A DNA stretch of 64,000 nt, taken from Desmodus rotundus. Taxonomy: Eukaryota; Chordata; Mammalia; Chiroptera; Phyllostomidae. The notes below the pieces were generated by a model that worked only from the letters and a program-made list of their open reading frames with translations, ran no database searches and was not told the origin of the DNA. Position numbers and translations under genes: made by a program. The stretch spans positions 16,901,680 through 16,965,679 of the forward strand of contig NC_071391.1 in the NCBI RefSeq assembly GCF_022682495.2, given 5' to 3'. The stretch's first letter is position 1. The number at the start of each line of letters is the position of its first letter. This document shows, in pieces, positions 24,257-34,644 of the stretch.

Positions 24257-24775
24257 ATTAGGTTCCTATAGCTACAGTAATAAATCACTACACACGCACT
24301 GGCTTAAAAGAACAGAAATTTATTAGTCTATAGTTCTGGAGGTCAGAATTACAACACGGGTCTCAGTGAGCTGCAATCAAGCTGTCAACAAGGTCGCGTT
24401 CCTTATGGCGGCTCTAGGGCATAATCCATAGCCTGGCCCTTTCCAGCTTCCACAGGTCACCTGCATTCCTCGGATGACGGCCCCTTCCTCCATCTTCAAA
24501 GCCAGCAACAGCAAGTCAAGTCCTTCTCAATTCTTATCACTCTTACCTCTTCCTCTTTTGCCTGCCTTATCTCTTCTCCTGCCTTTTCTTCTACTCTTCA
24601 GGATCCTATTGATTCTATCTAGGCCCATCTGGACAATCTAATCCCTATCGTGAGGTCAGCTGATTAACAATCTTAGTTCTATCTACCATGTAAATTGTCC
24701 TTTGCCAGGTAAGAGAACATGTTCACAGACTCTAGGGACTTCAGTAAGTAGAGGGGAGAGCAGTCCTCCCACCAC
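24257..24775 (-). repeat. MLT1-like LTR (ERVL-MaLR), antisense
   Basis: 'ttctattaggttcctatagc', 'aaaagaacagaaatttatta', 'tctatagttctggaggtcag' and later 'gtgaggtcagctgattaaca' match an antisense MaLR-type LTR along its length. Compared with the copy at 1.35 kb, it belongs to a different subfamily ('ccccttcctccatcttcaaa' is diagnostic). There is no coding sequence. Confidence 0.78.
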
Positions 24776-25129
24776 AATAATTATATGTTTACTCATTTGT
24801 GAACACCGTTTCCCCCTTTTCTCCTAATCCCAGCAACACACACACCATGTGAGTGCAAGTTTTGGAGGGAGAGAATAATATTTGTCCTCTTATCAATGTT
24901 CCCGTGGCCTAGCAAAAGGCCTGGTATATGGTAGGGGAGGCAGAGAAAAGAGATTCTGAACCTCAAGTCTAAAAGTTAATTGAAAGAAACCAAACTTGTA
25001 TATGCAATATTTGAAGGCACTAATTATGCTCTGTGTCAACAAATTCACAGTAATATAGTATCTACTGATACCACTTGTATATGCCACATGTGCATACATA
25101 GAATACATAAGAATTTCAATTTATTTGGC
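24776..25129. other. Unrecognised non-coding DNA
   Basis: Nothing recognised. Short overlapping open frames on both strands are low in information. Confidence 0.5.
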
Positions 25130-25355
25130 AGAAAGTACATGGGCTTAGTATCAGAGAGACATTGGTTGAATTCTAACTCTGGGTGGGCCAAGAGACTTAA
25201 CTGTGTCTCATTTTCTCATGAGTAGAGTAGTTGCATTGAAATCCACAATCACATGACTTGGGCAGTTTGTTTCGGTGAGGATTAGAGAGCATAATCTAAA
25301 ATATTTAGCACAGAGCCTTCCATTTATGTAGTGCTCATAATGAGTTTCTGCTATT
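25130..25355 (+). repeat. MIR SINE fragment
   Basis: 'tggttgaattctaactctgg', 'cattttctcatgagtagagt' and 'agcacagagccttccattta' give the sense MIR order. Confidence 0.75.
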
Positions 25356-27689
25356 ACTATGTAAAGGGAGTTTGATTGTTAAAATCTTTATTGAGAATGT
25401 CTGTAAAATTTCTCCTGCATGTTTTAAAGCTTCTACCTGTGATAGTAAGATTCTCTGATTTATCTGATGTTGAATCATTTAACAGAAGACATGCATTAGA
25501 GTCATAAATTTTGAAGTTGTAAATGTTCCAAGGGGGGAAAAAAGTGCAGTTATTTCTACTTTTATCCATGAGGCATTTGAGATGCAAAGAAGTCGGCAGA
25601 ATTTCAAGTCAGCAAATTACAGAGGAAAGTCTCAAACTCTAATCAGTTTGTCCTCTAGTGTAGTGCTCTTTCTGTAGTATTTATTGTTATTATTTGGGGG
25701 TTTGTTTAGGTATTTTTCTTCATCTGTTCTATGCAAGGCACCATAGGTGCATCAGCGTTAAACAAAGTCTCCTCCCGCACGCAGTTGGCATGTTAACAAT
25801 CTAGAAGGACTAAAATGAGCATACAAATAACCCTAAAATAGTGCAGATTTTGGTAAATGCCATAGCAGAGGGTTATAAGTACAGAGCTGCATATAGACTC
25901 AATTGTCCCTGAAAGGACTAGTGGAAGAGTAAATATAGGATGGGGAAAAGTATGCGTACAATTGTGAGTATGCAAACCACTGAGTTTATTCTTGTATTAT
26001 TAGTTATTAATTATTGTATTAGTTTCATACAAACAACTGTACACCTAGTTTTCCCCCACTCTGTATATCAGAATAAGGGCTACTTACGGTGTTCATAGAA
26101 AATGAAAGGAACAGACCGTTCTGGGTGGAGAAAATACCTCAGAGGTCAAAAAGAATGAAAAATAATTAGAGTATGATAAATAGTCTGGTTGAGCTTAAGA
26201 AGCATATTTTAGACACTAATAAATGTTTTATTAAAACAGGGAAGGAAAGAAGAGAGGAGGAAGCCAGAGGAAGGAGGAAAGAATGGTGGGTGGGAGGGAA
26301 GCAATAAACAAGTGAAAGGCAACACCGTAGAAGGCCTTACATATCAGGCCGAGGGTCTGAAATTAATTCAACAGACAAATGGATTTCATTACTGCTGTTT
26401 TATACCAGCTTTTTTCTAGCATATTCAGTTCAAAATTGGTGGTCATAGGTAGATCGAGCTTTGGTTTTAGTCACATGAATATAGAATTCTTCCTTGGGAT
26501 GATAATCTGAAAGAGCAAAAGCAAAAAAATAAAAAATAAATAAAAGGCAGTGTGTGCAGAGGGCTTGACGAATTATAAATCCAGTCAAAACCCAAGCAAA
26601 ATAAACAATGTGTTTGAAACACAAGTCGTGACCACAAAGAATGGATAAATTATTGCTCTGGCATTTCCTTTGTTATTTATGTCCAGAAATCAATCAACAG
26701 CTGAAGAAACAGAATAATTTATAAGTCAGGTACTGTCAAATACTTGTCGGTCTCAACCGGTATAACCTGCCCATGAATTTCTATGAAAATTGATGACAAT
26801 AGAAAATAATCTTATTACCAGCCTGACATTCATAATCTGGTGCATATTATTCTAACATAATATATAAGCACAAATTAAAAATAAAATAGCTGCTGAAAAC
26901 AGAACTGCCTACTGGCTGTGCCAAACCTTTCCTCCTTCCTCACCACACCTTCTTTAATAAAAATAGATGTAAGTGATGGAACATTTATTATGAAAACAAG
27001 TTAACCAAAAAGACCTGTCAATTTGATGGAGGAGGTTATTTGTTCAACAAAATATCCAAGCACATGGGGCAATCTGGAAATCCAATAGGGAAAACAGAGA
27101 CGGCCCTGCTTTCGCTTTTCCCACCTGCCTTCTTGACCAGAAATAAATGTCTCAAGAGCACTGATGAAAAGTATAGACATAGTTTGATGAACATATTTTG
27201 CTTCATCAGATTCGGAAGGACTAAGGGGTGATTGGTCATCTCATGAGAGCAGAATTTAAAGAAGGATCTTGTTAGAAATAGCCAGGCAATTTCACTCTCT
27301 CCGTGCCTCTTATTCCCCTTTTCCCTCTCTAGCTCTAACCCTATCTCCATCTCAGAAACAGATGTGTGACTCCAAAAACCCATTTTAGCCAACGGACCCA
27401 CATTCGTGTGGTCAGTCTCTCAGAGCCAGAGCTTCATTAACCAAACTAATAGAAACCTGATGAGTAATTTAAGATGCCAAGGAATCAGTTTAGTAATGAA
27501 GAAATACATAATTGACAGGCAGAGAGAGGTTTCATATTAGGTACCATCTTTCTGCAGGCTACATGGTGAGAAAAGTTCTTACTGGAAGGTATTTTGGTAA
27601 GTAGTATTCAGATGAAGAGAGGTTAATTAGGCCAAGTCAATGGCTTGTGGCATTAAGATGATTACTAATGAAATCATTTCCATTTCTCA
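25356..27689. other. Non-coding DNA with old repeat pieces
   Basis: 25710-25990 and 26320-26400 carry pieces of the old repeat seen at 20.06 kb ('caatctagaaggactaaaat', 'gaaggccttacatatcaggc'). A GGAA/GAGG purine-rich run lies at 26238-26300. The remainder, including open frames at 27036-27401 (minus) and 27040-27231 (plus), shows no gene features. Confidence 0.45.
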
Positions 27690-28020
27690 GGTGGACCTAA
27701 ATTGGTCACACTCAAAGGGAGGACTCTCCTCCCTAAATAGTTACAGACAGGGCTCTCCCCCGGACTCCCACCCCCTCAGGATGAGCTGTTTACACTGTGG
27801 TTCAAGCCATGCCCAAATCTCAGGAACTGGAAACAGCACAGGTTTACTTCTCACCTGTACCACAGGTCCATGGGGAGTTGATCCTCGGGGTTACCAGCAG
27901 GGACCCAGGCTGATGAGATCTTTCCCCGTCAGGAACCTCCCCGGCCGCTGTGCTGGAGAAAAGGAAATGAGGCAATTGTTCACTAGCTTCTACCTGATGG
28001 GCCCTGGGAAGTGAAACGCA
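27690..28020 (+). repeat. Old interspersed repeat, GC-richer than surroundings
   Basis: 'gggacccaggctgatgagat' and flanking phrases place this in the same old repeat group as 13.54-13.80 kb. A 124-codon open frame (27640-28014) runs through it, but it shows no protein family features and stays open because of the local composition. Confidence 0.45.
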
Positions 28021-28639
28021 AAGCTTTCTCTCACTTTCCACTGACTAAAGAAAGACAAATAGTCATGCTTGACTTCAAAACACAGGTCATGCCAAATATA
28101 TTCTATACCTTAGAGAATGAGAATTGGAATATTGGAAGTAGCCTTAATGTCTCCCAAAACACGTTAATATATTCTTACTCTCTGAGTTCAGCTTTGCTAG
28201 ACATCTTTTTTCTCCTACATATTAAGTGTTACTTATTATCTTTAATGTATTTTTATATTTGTTAATAATATACAAGCGAGTTCTCTCAAGTTTTGTCACC
28301 TTAACTGAAATGTGTTTGATCTTTAAACCCAGAAATGTATTCATTGATTACTGGAGGTTACCTCTATAGAGGACTGAACTCGATCATTATTGGTTGACTT
28401 TTTCAAGTTCCCATTCTTTGAGGGTCATCAGTCTGCATACTGCTGTAACTCTCATGTACGCACGCCGGGAATTATCCCCTAAATGATTCTGGATTATTAT
28501 TCACGTGGGCCTGAGCATCAGTGCTATCTATGGAAATTAAAATCCAGTAAGATTATATGAGAACTATTTGTTTATTGTCATCTATGCCAAGTTTGGGCTA
28601 CTTTCTCAGGAAAAATATTTACCTAGCCATAGATGACAT
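28021..28639. other. Unrecognised non-coding DNA
   Basis: No gene and no named repeat. Confidence 0.5.
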
Positions 28640-29035
28640 CTCAATTTAATAAGAGGCAAAATGATGTGGTAGGTAAGGGCAGAGACAGAAAGCTGGGTAG
28701 GAGTATGAGCTCTTACACCTTTCGGTTAGGCTACTTTGGGTGTCGAGCTCTCCTAGCTTCTTTTTCCTCATCTGCAAAACAGAACAGTGATACCCACCTT
28801 GAAGTTTTGTTATTAGGAATGTTACATGTGAAATGTGCCCAGGACAGAGCCTGGCGCAGTAAACACTACTTCAGTGTTCTGTAATGTTTGCTGCTGGAAC
28901 TTTCTGGATATAGTGCCAGAGGACAGAATCTGAAATCGGAACTTCTCTTTTAAGCATGCGTTTGTACACCTGTGCTTAGTACAATACCCAGCACACTGCC
29001 TGGCACGGAGTGAATGCTCAACAAGCGTTCGTCCA
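28640..29035 (+). repeat. MIR SINE fragments
   Basis: 28640-28870 has 'ttcctcatctgcaaaacaga' and 'gcccaggacagagcctggcg'. 28960-29035 has 'cccagcacactgcctggcac' and 'gtgaatgctcaacaagcg'. Both are sense MIR parts, probably two elements. Confidence 0.7.
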
Positions 29036-29764
29036 GAGAACAGACATGCTCCTCTGACCCACTTGGCCCCTACATATTGAGTTGAGGTAAAAGCAAAACA
29101 TCTGCTCGGATTTATTTTTTTCTATGTTCACAACTGGGAGGAAACCATCTACAAAGCAAAGGAAAGGTGTTTGTTGTGTTTTTTTTTTTCACTAGATGAG
29201 CAGATGAGGCAAATGAGCAATTTCTATAAGAGGGGTTCTGTAGTAAGTTCTCACCTAACAGCCGGCACGAGTCCTGATCCGTGGAAGATGCGTGTTCGTT
29301 AGTGTAATTGATCACAAATGACAAGGTTTGATTCACAGCTGGTGCTAATTGAACAATCTCAGTTCTGTTTTTGTTTGTTTGTTCATATTTTTATAGTTTT
29401 GTTTGTAAACTGTTAATCAACTGAAATAAAACACAATCAAATTAGCAACCCCTAGAATCTCTTTTCCTCTCGATTCTCAATTAGCACACAGCCACCCCTA
29501 CCACACATATTTGCCTCTTTCAGGGCGGGAAGGTAGGTTCGTTTGTCTGAAGTTTTTCAGGAATTAGGGTTTTACCTGCACTCTCTTGGTATGCTAATGA
29601 CCTTCACTCCATCCTGTTGAGTAATAAATTATAAAAGGAGATATTGCTTAATTGCTTAGTTTGTATTTTTTTTTTAAGTTAAGGTCCATCTTCTTTCTTC
29701 TTTCCCTTCCTCCCTTCCTTGGTCCCTTTCTCCCTCTCTCCCTCCCTTTTTTCCTCTTTTTTTC
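29036..29764. repeat. Non-coding DNA with poly(T) and pyrimidine tract
   Basis: There is a T-run at about 29180-29190. A TTCC/CCCT-rich tract at about 29668-29766 explains the Phe/Leu/Pro-rich frame there. No gene is seen. Confidence 0.6.
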
Positions 29765-30420
29765 CTTGATCAAATATTTATTGAATATCTTGCATGCATC
29801 AGAAAGTGTTCCAACCACCAGAGAAGCAGCACTAATATTCTTCCCTCCAAATGGTGGGAAATAAGTTCATAAACTGAAGGCAAAGAGTGGTAGCTGTGGA
29901 GAAAAATCAAGCAAGTGGCAAGCTGGGTATCTCTACTGCAGATCTGCTGGTCTGAAAATGCGGCATCTGAGAAGAGACCTGAGTTAATTAAGCCCCAGGG
30001 CAAGTACAGGCAGTGTCTGAGAAAAAGTATCCTAGGAATAGGCAAAAACAAGCATCATTAGTCTGAGCAGGGACTTGCTTGAAAGGCAGAAGCCCAGTTT
30101 AACTGATTATAGTGAGTGAAGTAACAGGAGGTTAAAAATAATATCAGAGATGTAACTTAGAGCACAGAGCCAGGTTGGGTAGGATCTTGTGGACTGTGAC
30201 AAAAGCATAGATTTTATTGTGAATGTGAAGTCGGTGAAGGGATTTGAACAAGCGAGTGGTATGATCTGGTTTACTCTTTAAAAGGACCACATTCGCTGCT
30301 ATATAGAAAGGAGGGAGGAAAGCAATAAGACATGACCACTTCAGTCCTAGGAAGCAGGGGTGATGGCCTGGACTGGAGTGACGTGCATGGAGGGAGTGAG
30401 GGGGCATCAGATCCTGGGGT
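29765..30420 (+). repeat. Old mammalian interspersed repeat (L2-group-like), long copy
   Basis: 'caaatatttattgaatatct' begins it. 'gtaggatcttgtggactgtg', 'gggatttgaacaagcgagtg', 'tggtatgatctggtttactc' and 'ggaccacattcgctgctata' follow in the order of a very common placental repeat. The copy is long (about 650 bp) and diverged. The family name is not certain. Confidence 0.55.
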
Positions 30421-31723
30421 CTCTTTTCCTAGTGAAAGATAAGTTGTAAGATTTGGGACAGGGGAGCAGTGTTGTTCTTACAGTGATTTTGTCACATGAC
30501 GTCCCTTGACAGATCGAGCTGTGCAAGACCTCCACTGGTTGAGCAAATATGGTCAACTCAACAGGGATACTTTAACCTTTCTTCTGCATTTCTCTCTGCC
30601 TATTGAGAATACATGTTCAGCGGGATTTGGATTTCTTAAGATCCGAAAGTCTAATTCTCATTTCCTCAGCCGTCACAGGAGTTGGCATTCTCTAGCATAA
30701 AAGGTAGTATCATCTCTAAATGAGCAAGGGTGGTACCTTCAACATGTTTCATTTACAGTAAAGAACTAACAATAAGCACCGGTTATGAGGATACCCATTG
30801 CTGCAGATCCAGGAGCGTGGCCTGTACAGCATTGTCTAGAGGCTTTGAAATTATTGACCATTGGTAGCTGTGGTTCTACTTAATGTCAATCTTCCCATCG
30901 CTGATTTTCCAGAGGGAAAAACTCATGCTCTTCAGGGAGGTAGAAATTCTTGTCATGAATTATATGCTCTCTGAGACAGTATTCTGCTATGATCCCACCC
31001 AGGCTACCAATAAATAAAAGGAGTTACAAAACACACCCTCTGTTAGACACTCAGAGTTCTATTGCCTCTATCTCCTCTCTATTCCCTCCTTTCCATTTTA
31101 TTTTTCTCTCAAGTTCTTTAAAAGAGAATGATCCCTACTGAGTTATTTTTGTCCTCATCCATTTCTTTTGAGAAGTTAACGATTTATGCAAAGTAGGCTC
31201 CAATATTTTTTCTAAGTATGTAGCAGGACTAATCAATTAATCTTGATTTCAAAAAGCTGTCTAAAGGGCTTTCCCCTTTTCTCGTAGACTGGATAGACTT
31301 CATCAGCAGCCATAACACAACCCTGCCAGCTATCCCTGGCCTCTAGATTCTGTGCATCTGGAAAGCATTTCCCAGGCCTTGTAACCACCTCGGAATCACG
31401 GGGAATGAGTGGTCTCTTGATTGATACATAAGGGGATTAAACTTCAGGTATTTCTTCAATAAACACCACTAAGACCCTCTTCATTCCTCTTTGAGGCCAC
31501 CTGTTCACTTTCCTCTCACTCCTGCTCCTTCTCACTACTTCAGGCAATGACGGCTGCCTCAGCCCTCCTCATGACTCTTGTCAACAGCTTGGGTGGCTTT
31601 GCCATCTACACGTTGAATACTTCCAGCATCTGAACTCTTATATCTTTAAACTTCCAATGCCCACGTTGAAAAACAAGTATTCAGGTACTGCATACTTTAT
31701 TCCTGTGCAAATTGGCAAATATA
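30421..31723. other. Unrecognised non-coding DNA
   Basis: No gene or named repeat. The sequence is AT-rich with pyrimidine patches near 31060-31110. Confidence 0.5.
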
Positions 31724-32357
31724 TTAGTCCCCCTCTTATTCACAGGGGATACACACATTCCAAGGCCCCCCGGGGATGCCTGAAACTGAGGATAGTACTA
31801 AACTGTGTATATATACTATGTTTTCTTTTATACAGTTCCATGATAAAGTTCAATTTATACCTTAGGCACTATAAAACATAACAACAGTAACTAGTAATAA
31901 AATAGAACATAACAAAAGTTACGTGAAATGTGGTCTCTCTTTTTCCTCTCAGACTATCTTACCGTACTGTACCCACCCTTCTTGTGCTGACATGAGATGA
32001 TGCAATGTCGGCCTGATGAGATGGATGGCGTAGGCACTGCGATGCAGCGTTAGGCTGTTACAGAGGGTACTTGCACACAATACAGTGACAATCCTTTTGA
32101 TAACCCAGACAGATACTATGTGACTAATGAGCCAGTAGCATATAGAGCATGGATACCCCAAACAAAGAGGTGACTCATATCTCCAGTGTGATGAAGTGGG
32201 ATGGCATGAAATTTCATCAAGCTACTCCGAATGGCGCACGATTTAGAACTTATGAATTATTTCTGGAATTTTCCATTTAATAGTTTCAGAATCTTGGTTG
32301 ACTGCAGGTAACTGAAACCATAGAAAGTGAAGCCATGGATAAAGGGTGACTACTGTA
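31724..32357. mobile_element. Tigger-like (TcMar/pogo) DNA transposon, internally deleted
   Basis: The left end 'ttagtccccctcttattcac' and the right end 'ggataaagggtgactactgt' are imperfect inverted repeats. Internally, 'cggggatgcctgaaactgag', 'acagttccatgataaagttc' and 'tgcaggtaactgaaaccata' match an old Tigger-group element. TA flanks both ends, as expected for this superfamily. It has no transposase coding left. Confidence 0.78.
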
Positions 32358-34049
32358 GGAATACAATTATAATTGCATGCCATGTCTGACACCTCCTTTT
32401 CTAACAACTCCTGTTAATGTAGGTGGAAAGGCCCCAATTTCAAAAATTAGTAAGAGAATAAAAGGACAGAATTTCGATGCCTACTATCAGTAGTATGCTA
32501 TGAAAGTCACATAAAATGCCAATTTTAGAGTAGAAAAATTCAAGGCAATTTGAAAAGTTACATGCATCTCCCCATAAAAGAATGATAGCCATCGTAATTG
32601 AATATGGACAAGACAGATGGGCGAAGCAACCAACTTCCTGATGAAATATTTAATGGAATGATTACTTAATAGGAGGAATTGCTGATCTGAAGATGCAAAC
32701 TCCACTGAGGAAGAACAATGTGTATGCCAAGCCGGAGCTAAAAGAACTGAGAAGCTTTTCTCACCTGCATATTAAGAAGGAAAAAAATGTAATAATTTAG
32801 GAGAACAAAATTTTAACTGCTCTCTGTTCCTCCCTAGGATTCTTTTCCTCTTCTCCTTTTCTGTCTTATATTCAATAAAAATGTTTAAATCATGACAAAC
32901 ATAAAGTAGAAATGTGTGTTTAGTTATTCAGGACAATTTTAAATATGCTTTTGACTTTTTAATGCAAAGTTATTTTTAACATTAATTCATAGAGAAACTA
33001 ACAACTGGGTTTCACTCCACAAGGGAAGAAATAGCAGAAGGTGAGGGTCATTGTGAATTAACCAGATAAGCAGGGTTCAGGATATTTTGTGTTTAGGAGG
33101 GGAGTGTATTTTTGTAGCTAAAATGATAGACTGCTAGATTGTATTATTGTTTACCTAAAGCTACTCTCTTCCTGCATCTTTATTCATCAGCTTTGTTGGC
33201 AACAATTTCCAAAGCAGCGGAACAACACATTTCTTTCTTATATTCCTTTCAGTTGCTATGGGTCAGGCTTCCTTCTTCACTTTGTTCTGTTCTGCTGTGC
33301 CCCATGCATTTCCTCACATTTCATTTGCCAGCCAAGTCACATGCCCAGGCCTGATAATGGGGTATGAACATGTATTTTTGCAGACAGGTCATGGAAAGGG
33401 AAAGGAAAACGATTTTCCATACTACCTGTAGTAGAAGGCAAAACCATGTCTTTGCAAAGGTACCCATGCCCTAATCCCTTCTAAGATGTCTTAAGTTTTG
33501 GCTGGAATGAGGGATGGGAGGCATGGGAAGAGGAGAGGAAGACAGTAAGAAGGTACAGTCACAAGGAAGGGCTATAGGGACCACAACTTGGTGAAAAAAT
33601 AGTCCACTCTCATTTATTTTTCTCAGTCTTGCTTCACCCAGCCATGTAGTCATGCCTCTGTGTGTGTACACATATATTTAATGTAGTGTGTGAATACCTG
33701 CATGTTCACATGCATGTCTATGTATATTCACATGTGCACACATGTGTGTATTTCATCTGGTTCTGTGAATGTTTTAGCGGTGCTTAGTTTTTCTTTGTAG
33801 CTGAATATAAATAAAATCTCATCATACTCCTGGTGACGCCTACCACTTGCCAAAGTTGGACGTCTGACTCTGGGGCCTTATTGATTAGTTTACACTGATG
33901 GATGCATGCGGTCTCTCACACAGAAAGGCAGTGCTATGGACACACCACAACTAGGGCATAGATTCAGAACTGCTATTCTAGACACTTTTGCAAGTTGATA
34001 TATGTAGCTTACCGGTTAAGGTTAAGGTCAATTCCAAGGTAATATTAAC
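32358..34049. other. Unrecognised non-coding DNA with TG/CA-rich stretch
   Basis: No gene. 33660-33755 is a degenerate TGTG/CACATG stretch. Otherwise nothing is recognised. Confidence 0.5.
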
Positions 34050-34315
34050 AAAATCCACATAATAACTGATGTTTTTCAGACATTACAAAATGCCATGTAC
34101 TATGCTGAATACTTTAATTTGATTATTTTATTTGATCCTCCCAAAACTCAGTGGAAGAACTACTATCATTATTACCATTTGATAGATGAGGAAACTGAGA
34201 CTTAGAGAACTTGAGCAGCTCCCTGTGATGACCCACATGGAAGGAGAGTGACAGGGGTGTATGGAAATCTGTCATCCTAACCCAGAGCCAGTTATTAACC
34301 ACTACACTCCATTCA
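34050..34315 (-). repeat. MIR SINE, antisense, nearly complete
   Basis: 'atgccatgtactatgctgaa', 'gatagatgaggaaactgaga', 'cttgagcagctccctgtgat' and 'ccagttattaaccactacac' span nearly the whole antisense MIR. Confidence 0.85.
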
Positions 34316-34628
34316 AGATGACCTTGGGCCAGGCAGTCACTGTGATTAACCTCCATTAAAAAACCCTGGTACAGGCTTTAACCTGATTCAGATCAGGATA
34401 AATAGTCCACAAATGTATTATTTAAACAATGGGGAGGAAAGGAGAGATACATATGTGCTTGCAGCGTTCATGGCAATGCAATGATATTGGCCGGGGAAAG
34501 AAAATGGAAAAATCTTATCAGCACTTACGATCTTTAAAAATATAATGTAATAATACATTCCTTGTTATAGTGACTATCTGCTGCCACTTGGGTTGACTGG
34601 AGCTTCATTTGCAGCTTTTTTGTCGTTT
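34316..34628. other. Unrecognised non-coding DNA
   Basis: Nothing recognised between the MIR and the L1-derived insertion. Confidence 0.5.
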
Positions 34629-34644
34629 AAGACTGCTCTTTCTC
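34629..34644. repeat. Left 16-bp target site duplication of the L1-derived insertion
   Basis: AAGACTGCTCTTTCTC is repeated without mismatch at 37534-37549, bracketing the insertion. Confidence 0.93.

Noticed and set aside
27640..28014. Plus-strand frame of 124 codons
   Set aside because: It crosses an old interspersed repeat and its surroundings, with no domain and no splice context.
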